50,918 nucleotides of DNA from a bacterium. Lineage in GTDB: Bacteria > Babelota > Babeliae > Babelales > JABGSX01. The stretch's first letter is position 1. The number at the start of each line of letters is the position of its first letter. Below, piece after piece: positions 10,188 to 19,648 of the stretch. Under the pieces are notes generated by a model. That model ran no database searches. It saw only the letters and a program-made list of their open reading frames with translations, and was not told the DNA's origin. Both the position numbers and the translations under genes were made by a program. The stretch is taken from the NCBI GenBank assembly GCA_018647505.1, contig JABGSX010000040.1:1-50918 (forward strand), given 5' to 3'.

Positions 10188-11099
10188 GTGTTTTTAGTTG
10201 TTATAATGTACGCATTGTTTGCTAGTGTTTTTACCGTTGCCAAGTATGCGCTTAATTACGCTCAACCAATTTTTTTAATTGGGCTTCGAATGTTTTTAGG
10301 TGGAATTATTCTTCTTAGTTATCTGTTTTTTACCAACAGAAAAAAGCTTGCTATAAAAAAGGAGCATATTATCTGGTTTGTGCCAATTGTTTTTGTTCAT
10401 ATTTATTTGGCATATGTTACAGAATTTTGGGCCTTGAATTATTTAACCGCAGCAAAAACTTGTCTTTTGTATAGCCTTACTCCTTTTTTGGCAGCTATTT
10501 TGTCATATCTATATTTTTCAGAGGTTGTTACATGGCGAAAATTGCTTGGACTTACGTTAGGCCTAGCAGGATTTTTGCCAACACTTTTATCGACTTCTTC
10601 AGCTGAGACGGCTGCGGGCTCATTTGGTTTTTTGTCTTGGCCTGAAATTATGATGTTTGTTTCTGTGTTTTCATCGGCTTACGGGTGGACCGTTTTTAGG
10701 CGACTGATTAAGGATTATAATTATTCGGCGGTTCTTATAAATGGTGTTGGGATGCTTGGCGGTGGAATTTTGGCTTTTATCACGTCACTTGCTTTGGAGA
10801 CAGGAAATGGTATCCCACTGGTTACAAATTGGGTTGAGTTGCTCAAGTGGGTTGCCTTATTAATCCTCGTCGCAAATGTAATAAGCTATAATTTGTATGG
10901 ATATCTACTAAAAAGATATACTGCAACATTTCTTTCTTTTTCTGGATTTTTGTGCCCTCTAATGGCAGCTTTTTTTGGATGGTTTTTCCTTCATGAAGCT
11001 GTTTCTTACGAATTTTTCTTTACAGTATTTTTTGTTGTTATAGGTTTGTACCTGTTTTATCAAGAAGAATTGCGCCAGGGTTACATCGTTAAATCGTAA
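10188..11099 (+). CDS. EamA/DMT-family transporter (GTG start)
   Basis: MFLVVIMYALFASVFTVAKYALNYAQP..., paralogous to the upstream three; RBS aagaaggg. Confidence 0.85.
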   Translation: MFLVVIMYALFASVFTVAKYALNYAQPIFLIGLRMFLGGIILLSYLFFTNRKKLAIKKEHIIWFVPIVFVHIYLAYVTEFWALNYLTAAKTCLLYSLTPFLAAILSYLYFSEVVTWRKLLGLTLGLAGFLPTLLSTSSAETAAGSFGFLSWPEIMMFVSVFSSAYGWTVFRRLIKDYNYSAVLINGVGMLGGGILAFITSLALETGNGIPLVTNWVELLKWVALLILVANVISYNLYGYLLKRYTATFLSFSGFLCPLMAAFFGWFFLHEAVSYEFFFTVFFVVIGLYLFYQEELRQGYIVKS

Positions 11100-11201
11100 C
11101 AAAAAAATAAATATAATTTTGTCTTGATTTAACTTTTTTGCCATGGTACTTTACTGCACACTTGATTCTGGTTCAGGGGTTTGATACTTGAAGGGAGTTC
11201 T

Positions 11202-12539
11202 ATGGCGCGCAAGAATGGGGTAATTCTTTTCGTTCTTTTTTTCTGTAGGTTTCTTCTGTGTGGAGGCCAAAATTTGCAGCACAGAATGTTGCTTGCAGAA
11301 AACCTTTATAAAAGTGGTGAATACTGTAAGGCTGAGGCGGAGTACGGGCAGATCTTAAAAGAAAATCCAAAAAATACAACTGTTATGTTAAACATTGGTA
11401 ACGTTTTGTATTTACAAAATAAGCTTGAACAAGCAAGAAAAGTTTACCAAGAAATTCTAATGATTAAGCCATCTTCTTTTGGGGCATTGAGCAACTTAGG
11501 CTTTATTTATGCGCAAGAGAGGGAGTTTGATAAAGCTATACCAATTTTTGAATTTATTGTGCTTAATGTTCCTAATGACCAAATATCACGTGCAAATTTG
11601 GGAAATTATTATCTGACCGTTGGAAGGCTAAAAGAAGGCTTTGGAGAGTATGGGTGGAGAGCTTCTGGTCGCAAAGAAATTAATACGATACACGGAAATA
11701 TTCCTGTTTGGAATGGTTCTAATATTTGGGGGAAAAAAATTGTTCTTGCAACGGAGCAGGGAATCGGAGATATTTTTCATTTTATTCGATATGCAAAATT
11801 GCTTAAAGAATGTGGTGCTCATGTTGCTGTTAAATTGCATAGGAAGTTTTTAAAACCTATTTTATCCTTGTGCCCATATATCGATGAAATAATCAGCCAT
11901 GATGTTTATGGTGGATTTGATTTTAAAGAACGATTAATGAGTTTGCCCTATAAGTGCAAAACCGAAATTGACTCGGTTCCTATGGATGTTCCATACCTTT
12001 TTGCCAACAAATCTTTGGTTAATTTTTGGAAGCAAATGCTTGCATCAGATAGTAAAATAAAAATAGGTCTTTGTTGGAGCGTTGAGGCAAAAGCTGAGCT
12101 TTTCACAAGTCATAAATCATGCAAGCGTTCTATTGATATTTCTGCTTTTGAGCCAATTGTAAACAGCAGTGCTAGCTTTTATAGCCTTCAAAAGGATTTT
12201 CAGAATGGTATAAAAACAGGGGGCTTGGTCGTACATGGCTTTGGCGATGATTTTGATAATGGCAGTGGTGCCTTTATGGACTCTGCGGCCATCATAAAGA
12301 ATTTAGACTTAGTTGTTACGGTTGATACATCTGTTGCTCATTTAGCTGGGGCTCTAGGGGTTCCTGTTTGGGTTTTACTTCCTTATGAGTCTGACTGGAG
12401 GTGGATGCTTGAAAGAAATGATTCTCCATGGTATCCGACAATGCGTTTGTTTAGGCAAAAAAAACCAGGAGAATGGGCAAGCGTTGTTGAAGAAATAAGC
12501 CAGGAGCTTTCAAAAGTGATTCAAAAAGGCAAAAAATGA
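11202..12539 (+). CDS. TPR + glycosyltransferase (GT9/GT-B-like) protein with N-terminal signal
   Basis: TPR repeats; EQGIGDIFHFIRYAK, GLCWS, VDTSVAHLAGALGVPVWVLLPYESDWRW. The ORF track starts at TTG 11181; ATG 11202 with RBS gaaggga is more likely. Confidence 0.82.
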   Translation: MARKNGVILFVLFFCRFLLCGGQNLQHRMLLAENLYKSGEYCKAEAEYGQILKENPKNTTVMLNIGNVLYLQNKLEQARKVYQEILMIKPSSFGALSNLGFIYAQEREFDKAIPIFEFIVLNVPNDQISRANLGNYYLTVGRLKEGFGEYGWRASGRKEINTIHGNIPVWNGSNIWGKKIVLATEQGIGDIFHFIRYAKLLKECGAHVAVKLHRKFLKPILSLCPYIDEIISHDVYGGFDFKERLMSLPYKCKTEIDSVPMDVPYLFANKSLVNFWKQMLASDSKIKIGLCWSVEAKAELFTSHKSCKRSIDISAFEPIVNSSASFYSLQKDFQNGIKTGGLVVHGFGDDFDNGSGAFMDSAAIIKNLDLVVTVDTSVAHLAGALGVPVWVLLPYESDWRWMLERNDSPWYPTMRLFRQKKPGEWASVVEEISQELSKVIQKGKK

Positions 12540-15262
12540 AGCGCTTAAAAATTCTTTTTACGTTGAGCCTTGCTTTTTGCTTTAACTCACAGCCTAAAGA
12601 TTTTATCGAGTTCGGAAGGGACCTTGAAAGTAAAGGTAGGCTAGAGGAAGCATGGAGAAGCTATCAGGCTGTTTTAGTAAATGATAAAAATAATAAAGAT
12701 GCTCATATTTGCTCTGGCAGGGTTTTAGAACAACAGAAGAAATATAAAGAAGCCTTAACGGAATACCAGATAGCAAATAAATTGGAGCCGGATAACAAGT
12801 CTGTTTTGTTATCTATGGGAAATTTGCAATATATTCAGGGTGATGTCAACGGTGCAATAGAAACATTTGAAAAAATGCTTGAAATCAATCCTACATGTTT
12901 GTCGGCACTTGGAAATATTGGAAGAGCGCAGATGAGTTGCTTGCAATATAATAAGGCCAAGGCAATATATGAGCGCTTTATTGCGCTTTGTCCAGATGAT
13001 CCACTTGCTCAGTTTCACATGGCACTGATTGAGCTAACGCTTGGAGACTATGAAAAAGGGTTGCCGCGGTTTGATACTTGGAGGCGTATATTAAACGGGC
13101 TGCACAAACGCAACTATCCTTGCCCAGAGCTTGATCTAGACATATTACCTGTTTTGAATGGAAAAACTGTCTTTATTTATTTCGATCAACAAGGTTTTGG
13201 CGATATATTTCAATATGTTCGGTATGTTCAGGAGCTAAAAGAAAGAGGGGCTTACATTATTATTGAGGCTCCAAAATCGCTATCAAATCTTTTGTCCCAA
13301 TACTCTTATATTGATGCTATAGTTAAACCTGGTGATTATGTTTCATCATTTGATTTTCATGCTTGCATAGGAGATTTACCTGGAATCTTTAAAACAACGT
13401 TGGATACAATACCGCAAAAAATTCCATATATTTTTGCTGATGAAAAATTAGTTAAAAAATGGGCAGAAATATTAGACAAAGATACAGATTTTAAAGTTGG
13501 GTTATGCTGGAGTGGTGGAGAATCTTCCGAAATCGATTTCCAAGAAATTATGCTAAAAAAAAGGTCTATCCCTATAGAGTTGTTTAGCCAGTTATCAGGT
13601 TTAAAAAATGTGAGCTTTTATAGCTTGCAAAAGGAACAACAAGAAGATTTTTTTGTTGGGGATACACTAATTAAGGGTTTTGGCGATGATTTTGATAAGA
13701 GCCATGGAGCTTTTATGGATACCGCTGCGGTGATGAAGAATTTGGATCTAGTAATAACGACAGACACTTCAGTTGCTCATCTTGCAGGAGGGCTGGGAGT
13801 TCCAACATTGTTGTTGTTGAGTTATGAGCCAAACTGGAGGTGGATGGTTAATAGAGCTGATTCTCCGTGGTATCCTCCGATGCGTTTATTCAGACAATCG
13901 GAGCCTGGTGGTTGGAGCGGTGTTATAGAAGAAGTTAAAAATAATCTTTATTGCCTAAAAGAAAAGAAGGGTAAACCTAGAACAATTGTTAATGCGAACG
14001 AAGAAATTGATTTTATAAAGCAACTTGTTTCAGATAAAAAGTTTGATTTAGCTGAGGAAGAAGCTAAGAATGCGTTGGAGGTTTTTCCAGATAATTTAGG
14101 CATTCTTTTTGAATATGCATATCTATTATTATTTAGAGATGATTTTTTGCATGCGGATCAAGTTTTTGAGAAAATTTTTGAACAAAGGCCGAATTCTTCG
14201 GCGGTGATAGTTGCAATGGCATACAGCAAAAGTCTACAGCATGACTATGGCGGAGCAATTGATATTATGAAATGTGCAATTTCAAATGATAAGGATAATA
14301 AAAGTTTCAATGTTGCCTTGCGGAATCTATATATGCAAATAGGAAGACTTGACCTTGCAATGCAAATAAGAGAAGCAGAGTTTAACAAAGAAAATGTTGT
14401 TATTCCTTATTTACCAGATAATTTTAGCGGAAAAACGGTTTTGTTTACTTCTGGGGGGGCATGCTTGGGAGATGTTTTTTTATGGGTGAGATATGCAAAA
14501 GAGATGAAAAAAAGGGGTGCATCTTTTGTTGGTGTAGAGTTGGAAAACTCTGTTTTAAGAAACATTTTGAGTCTTTGTCCATATATAGATAAGGTTTTTA
14601 ATAAAAAAGACTGCGCGAACGGGTTTGATCGTAGGATTTCTATGTTGTCAAGCTTGTGCTTATTTAGAACTATTATAGAAACTATACCATGCGATATGCC
14701 TTATTTATATTCAGATAGTAGTCTACAAAATGATTGGCAAAAAAAACTATCTAAAGATTCTAATTTCAAAGTTGGCATCTGTTGTGAAAGCGGATCTGAT
14801 CAATATGTTTCTTGTTCTTCTCTTATGTATTCAATGTTTAAAAAAAGAGACATGAGCTTAAGTTTTTTGCAGTCTCTAGGTGATATTAAAGGTATTAGTT
14901 TCTATAGTCTACAGAAGGATTTTCAAGATAGTGTTAATGTTGGAAAATTTAGGCTAAACGGCTTTGGTTCTGACTTTGATAAGAATCATGGTGCGTTTAT
15001 GGATACGGCAGCCGTAATGAAAAACTTGGACTTGGTCATAACGGTTGATACTGCAGTGGCTCATTTGGCTGGTGGCCTGGGAGTTCCAACGTGGGTTTTG
15101 CTTCCATATAATTCGGAGGGTAGATGGATGGTTGATAGAACTGATTCTCCGTGGTATCCTACGATGCGTTTATTCAGACAATCAGAGCCTGGTGGTTGGA
15201 GTGGTGTTATAGAAGAAGTTAAAAAAGAGCTTGATTATCTAACAATAGACAAGGAAATATAA
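12536..15262 (+). CDS. Double-module TPR-glycosyltransferase-like protein (two TPR+GT units fused)
   Basis: Two copies of TPR...GD.F..VRY...DT(S/A)VAHLAGGLGVPT...DSPWYPxMRLFRQ; ATGA overlap with preceding gene; hydrophobic N-terminus. Confidence 0.85.
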   Translation: MKRLKILFTLSLAFCFNSQPKDFIEFGRDLESKGRLEEAWRSYQAVLVNDKNNKDAHICSGRVLEQQKKYKEALTEYQIANKLEPDNKSVLLSMGNLQYIQGDVNGAIETFEKMLEINPTCLSALGNIGRAQMSCLQYNKAKAIYERFIALCPDDPLAQFHMALIELTLGDYEKGLPRFDTWRRILNGLHKRNYPCPELDLDILPVLNGKTVFIYFDQQGFGDIFQYVRYVQELKERGAYIIIEAPKSLSNLLSQYSYIDAIVKPGDYVSSFDFHACIGDLPGIFKTTLDTIPQKIPYIFADEKLVKKWAEILDKDTDFKVGLCWSGGESSEIDFQEIMLKKRSIPIELFSQLSGLKNVSFYSLQKEQQEDFFVGDTLIKGFGDDFDKSHGAFMDTAAVMKNLDLVITTDTSVAHLAGGLGVPTLLLLSYEPNWRWMVNRADSPWYPPMRLFRQSEPGGWSGVIEEVKNNLYCLKEKKGKPRTIVNANEEIDFIKQLVSDKKFDLAEEEAKNALEVFPDNLGILFEYAYLLLFRDDFLHADQVFEKIFEQRPNSSAVIVAMAYSKSLQHDYGGAIDIMKCAISNDKDNKSFNVALRNLYMQIGRLDLAMQIREAEFNKENVVIPYLPDNFSGKTVLFTSGGACLGDVFLWVRYAKEMKKRGASFVGVELENSVLRNILSLCPYIDKVFNKKDCANGFDRRISMLSSLCLFRTIIETIPCDMPYLYSDSSLQNDWQKKLSKDSNFKVGICCESGSDQYVSCSSLMYSMFKKRDMSLSFLQSLGDIKGISFYSLQKDFQDSVNVGKFRLNGFGSDFDKNHGAFMDTAAVMKNLDLVITVDTAVAHLAGGLGVPTWVLLPYNSEGRWMVDRTDSPWYPTMRLFRQSEPGGWSGVIEEVKKELDYLTIDKEI

Positions 15263-16701
15263 TGTTACGTAGAAAAATAGCTATATTTTTGTCTCTTATC
15301 TTTGCGATTAATATAAATGCTAATAATGCGGACATGCTTGTTAAAATGGGTAAAGCCTTTGAGGGTAATGGAAAAATAGAACAAGCAATCGGGGCCTATC
15401 AACTTGCAGGCTCTGAAGATTCAAAATCGCTTGAAGCACATTCTTGTTTGGCAAGAGCTCTTTATAAAAATAGAAAATATGATTTAGCAGAAGTCGCCTA
15501 CAGAAATGCGTTAAAGGTTAAACCAGAAAATCTTCAGCTGATGCTTGAACTTGGCAATACCCTTATTCTATTAGATAAAACGGATGAAGCGATTGATACG
15601 TTTATGTGTATGCTTATTTTGGCACCCAACTGTGTTCCTGCAATGGGAAATGTTGCGAGAATTTTGTCTAGCAAGGGCAATATTAGCGAAGCGATAGGAA
15701 TATATGAAAAAATGTTAACCGTTGTGCCAAATGATGTGCTTAGCCAGTTTAATTTGTCTTTGCTGTATCTGACAATTGGCGAATTCAAAAAGGGCTTTGC
15801 AATGTATAATGGTTGTAGATGGACCTTAAACCGCGAGCCGCGACCAAAATTTTCACAATCTGAATGGGATGGCTCAACCAGTCTTTATGGAAAGTGCTTT
15901 CTTATCTGCTCGGAGCAAGGCTTGGGTGACATGTTCCAATTTATTAGGTATGCAAAAAAGGCAAAGGCTCTTGGGGCCACGGTCATTGCACAAGCTCACA
16001 AGCCTCTTGTAAAAATATTGTCGTTGTGTCCGTATTTGGACATTGTTATACAAGAGGGTGCACCTATTCCAGAATTTGATACTTTTGTACCGCTGGTTTG
16101 TTTGCCGGAAGTTTTTCAAACGACAGTGGAAACGATTCCTTCTCCAACGCCGTACCTATTTGCCAAAGAAGATCTTGTTAAATATTGGAAACATAGACTG
16201 AGTGAAGACAAGACGTTCAAGGTTGGTATTTGTTGGCAAGGAATGATTGAGCAGGACTCTGAGATTATTCGTCATTTTGCAAGCAAAAGGAGTTTTGGGT
16301 TAGATGGATTTAAAAAATTAATAGGTGTTGATGGAGTTACTTTTTATAGTTTGCAAAAAGAGCACCAAAATGGCGTTGTTGCTGACGGCCTAGTTATAAA
16401 AGGTTTTGGTGATGAATTTGATAAATCACATGGCGCATTTATGGATACTGCTGCAATTATGAAAAATTTGGACTTAGTAATTACTATTGACACTTCTATT
16501 GCGCACTTGGCCGGAGGGCTAGGGGTAAAAACATGGGTTATTCTTCCGTATGAAGCAAGCTGGCGTTGGTTAATTGGATGTTCTGATACACCTTGGTATT
16601 CGACTATGAAATTGTTTAGGCAAAAAGATTTAGATGATAAATATTCAGTTTTTGATGACGTAAAACAGGAGCTTAAAAAATGTGTTATAGAAAAAGATTA
16701 G
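15262..16701 (+). CDS. TPR + glycosyltransferase-like protein, N-terminal signal
   Basis: MLRRKIAIFLSLIFAININA signal; SEQGLGDMFQFIRYAKK; IDTSIAHLAGGLGV; start overlaps upstream stop. Confidence 0.85.
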   Translation: MLRRKIAIFLSLIFAININANNADMLVKMGKAFEGNGKIEQAIGAYQLAGSEDSKSLEAHSCLARALYKNRKYDLAEVAYRNALKVKPENLQLMLELGNTLILLDKTDEAIDTFMCMLILAPNCVPAMGNVARILSSKGNISEAIGIYEKMLTVVPNDVLSQFNLSLLYLTIGEFKKGFAMYNGCRWTLNREPRPKFSQSEWDGSTSLYGKCFLICSEQGLGDMFQFIRYAKKAKALGATVIAQAHKPLVKILSLCPYLDIVIQEGAPIPEFDTFVPLVCLPEVFQTTVETIPSPTPYLFAKEDLVKYWKHRLSEDKTFKVGICWQGMIEQDSEIIRHFASKRSFGLDGFKKLIGVDGVTFYSLQKEHQNGVVADGLVIKGFGDEFDKSHGAFMDTAAIMKNLDLVITIDTSIAHLAGGLGVKTWVILPYEASWRWLIGCSDTPWYSTMKLFRQKDLDDKYSVFDDVKQELKKCVIEKD

Positions 16702-18113
16702 CAGCCATTGTTTTATTTCTTTGCTTCCAGAATCTTTGTGCTGAAGGTCCCACTATTGATGTAATTATGAAATCGGCCAGGACTGAGGAGAAAAGGGGAA
16801 ACTTTTCAAAAGCATTGAAACTTTTTGGTAAAGCTTCAAATATGGATCCTGAAAATATAAGATCTTGTATTGGCTGTGCCCGGACTTTATGTGGAATGGA
16901 TCGGTTCCAAGATTCGATAGATATATTGCAAAAAACCATGAGGCTGCGGCCGGACAAGATGGATGCTCCTGTAGAGTTGGCAAAAGCGCATTATTTGAAT
17001 GGAAATGTAAAAAAATCACGATTTATAATAGAGACGTTACTTTCTTGCTTGTGGGATTCTCTTGATTTTTATGCTCAAGTCGAAATAGCGGAGAGAAACT
17101 TTGAAATAGCTAAAATAATTTTGGAAAGCATTTTGGCTATTAACCCAAGTTCCAAAATTTGTAGATTTCACTTGAGCCAGTGCCATTTAGCTATGGGAGA
17201 TCTTACAAGAGGCTTTGAGGAATACGAAAGCAGAGAAAAGAGTTGTTTTGATAAGTATTGTTCATGTAAAAAGCCAGAGCTGAGGGATACCAATTTTTCA
17301 GGAAAACGAGTTTTGGTTTTTACAGAGTCTGGATCTGGAAATGTTTTTAATTTTGTTCGTTATGCAAGGCTTATAAATGAGCGGGGCGGTAAAGTATTTG
17401 TTAAGTTACACAATAACAAAGTTAGAAATATCCTGTCATTGTGTCCATACATAAACAAAATAATAGACAAAGACGTTGCTCCAGAAGATTTTGACTACAA
17501 GATATACCTTATGAGCTTGCCTCGTCTCTTTAAGACCACAGTAAAAAATATTCCAAGCGCTACCCCGTATCTCTATGCTGACAAGAAGTTGGAGCAGCAA
17601 TGGCGACAAAAGTTATCTAAGGATAAAAATCTAAAAGTAGGAATATGCTGGGACGGAAAATGCTTTTCGAATGATGCCTTTGTTGACTACATGGCCAAAA
17701 AGCGTACTTTTGATTTCGAAAATTTGTCAAGACTTGCGGATGTAAAAGGGGTAAGTTTTTATTCTTTACAAAAATTTGTGAAAGAAAAACCAAGCGGCAA
17801 ACTTGTTATAAACAATTTTGGCAAAGATTTTGATGAGTCACATGGTGCATTCATGGATACAGCAGCAATTATGAAGAGCTTGGATTTAGTAATTACCATT
17901 GATGGCCCTATTGCCGACTTAGCTGGAGGATTAGGCGTTCCTGTTTGGACATTGCTTCCATATGAATCAGATTGGAAATGGCTAGAAAATAGAAGCGATT
18001 CTCCATGGTATCCGAACATGAAGCTATTTAGGCAGCCAAAATCTGGCGATTGGAAGTCTGTAGTTGAAGAAATAAGGCACGAAATAGATAAGCTTGCAAG
18101 GAGTTCAAAATGA
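16680..18113 (+). CDS. TPR + degenerate glycosyltransferase-like protein, N-terminal signal
   Basis: Same architecture, but ESGSGNVFNFVRYAR and IDGPIADLAGGLG replace the conserved motifs; signal MCYRKRLAAIVLFLCFQNLCA. Confidence 0.8.
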   Translation: MCYRKRLAAIVLFLCFQNLCAEGPTIDVIMKSARTEEKRGNFSKALKLFGKASNMDPENIRSCIGCARTLCGMDRFQDSIDILQKTMRLRPDKMDAPVELAKAHYLNGNVKKSRFIIETLLSCLWDSLDFYAQVEIAERNFEIAKIILESILAINPSSKICRFHLSQCHLAMGDLTRGFEEYESREKSCFDKYCSCKKPELRDTNFSGKRVLVFTESGSGNVFNFVRYARLINERGGKVFVKLHNNKVRNILSLCPYINKIIDKDVAPEDFDYKIYLMSLPRLFKTTVKNIPSATPYLYADKKLEQQWRQKLSKDKNLKVGICWDGKCFSNDAFVDYMAKKRTFDFENLSRLADVKGVSFYSLQKFVKEKPSGKLVINNFGKDFDESHGAFMDTAAIMKSLDLVITIDGPIADLAGGLGVPVWTLLPYESDWKWLENRSDSPWYPNMKLFRQPKSGDWKSVVEEIRHEIDKLARSSK

Positions 18114-19522
18114 ATGCGAGGACCTTTTTTTGTATTTTGTTTTTATCTTGTTTTTCTGCATGTTCTATGAGTCGCAAGTCCGAAAACACGTCCACAGCTG
18201 GGCCGGCTAATACTGGAATTGTGAAAAATGCAGATTATTACAAAAAAAATCCTGATGTTGTAAGTTTTAGAAAACACTTTAGTCGAGGTAAGCATTTTCT
18301 AAATAATCAGAAACCAAAAGAAGCCATTGAAGAATTTCAAAAGGCTATGTCTTTTAGGCCAGATTCCATAGAAGCACCATTAGAATATGTAAAGGCTCTT
18401 TATGTTATTGGTGAACAGAAAAAAGCCAAAGCTGTACTTAAAACGATATTGGCTTGTTCATGGGATGTGCTAAATTTTGCTGGTTATATTTATGCAAGAG
18501 AACATGAGTTTGAAAAAGCTGTAAAAGCAAATGAAATTTTAAAAGTTTTAATTCCAAATGAAGAGCAACCTCGTTGTAACTTAGGTCATTACTATCTTGC
18601 CGTTGGTAATTTAATAGACGGATTTAGAGAATATGGGTTTCGTAAAAAAGATAGCTTTTATGTAAATGATAAGACTAAAGAATGGAACGGGGAAAATATT
18701 AAGGGAAAGAGGGTCCTGATTTATACAGAGCAAGGCTTGGGAGATATTTTTGAGTTTATTCGCTATGCAAAGTTAGTAAAAGAAAATGGTGGGCATGTAG
18801 TATTAAGACTTCATAAGCCGTTTATGAAAAAGTATCTTTCTATGCTTTCTTATATAGACGAAATATCGACAATAAAAGAGCCTTTGCCAGAATGTGACTA
18901 TAAAACTCAGATTATGAGTTTGCCACGTGTTTTTGAGACTACGGTGGATACAATTCCAGCACCAATACCATATTTGGTTGCGGATGAAAAACTTGTGAGA
19001 GAGTGGCAAAAAAGGTTGAAAAGTGACACTAATTTTAAAGTTGGTCTTTGCTGGAGCGGAACAACCTATTCTTCGAATACCCTTACAAGGCAGAAGTCCG
19101 CAAGACGATCTATAGCCTTGGAAAAAATGGCGCCACTTGCGGATGTTGATGGTGTAACCTTTTATTCTTTGCAAAAAGTTAAGTCTCCTGATGAGCTTAA
19201 AACTTCCGTAGAAAAATTTGTTGTACATGGTTTTGGTGATGATTTTGACAAGACGCATGGGTCATTTATGGATACTGCTGCAATTATGAAGGCTTTAGAT
19301 TTAATTATAACTGTTGACACCTCTGTTGCACATGTTGCCGGTGGTCTTGGGGTTCCCGTATGGATAATATTGCCATATGAGTCAGAGTGGCGTTGGCTGG
19401 AAGAAAGAAGTGATTCTCCATGGTATCCCACAGCGAGGTTGTTTAGAACAAAAGAATTGGAAAAATGGGAGCCTGTTATAGACAATGTCAAAGCAGAGCT
19501 AAAAAAGTTGTTAAATAAATAA
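18110..19522 (+). CDS. TPR + glycosyltransferase-like putative lipoprotein
   Basis: Lipobox-like FSAC after hydrophobic N-terminus (MNARTFFCILFLSCFSAC); TEQGLGDIFEFIRYAK; VDTSVAHVAGGLGVPVW. Confidence 0.83.
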   Translation: MNARTFFCILFLSCFSACSMSRKSENTSTAGPANTGIVKNADYYKKNPDVVSFRKHFSRGKHFLNNQKPKEAIEEFQKAMSFRPDSIEAPLEYVKALYVIGEQKKAKAVLKTILACSWDVLNFAGYIYAREHEFEKAVKANEILKVLIPNEEQPRCNLGHYYLAVGNLIDGFREYGFRKKDSFYVNDKTKEWNGENIKGKRVLIYTEQGLGDIFEFIRYAKLVKENGGHVVLRLHKPFMKKYLSMLSYIDEISTIKEPLPECDYKTQIMSLPRVFETTVDTIPAPIPYLVADEKLVREWQKRLKSDTNFKVGLCWSGTTYSSNTLTRQKSARRSIALEKMAPLADVDGVTFYSLQKVKSPDELKTSVEKFVVHGFGDDFDKTHGSFMDTAAIMKALDLIITVDTSVAHVAGGLGVPVWIILPYESEWRWLEERSDSPWYPTARLFRTKELEKWEPVIDNVKAELKKLLNK

Positions 19523-19648
19523 ATTTTAGTGTTAAACAATAAAAAAATGAAAGGGGGGCCGCGGAAAAAATGATCACAGGGTAAGGATGTAGTACATGAA
19601 AGCAGCTGGAGATAGTTAATTAGTAAGTAACTCAAAAAGGAATTATAG

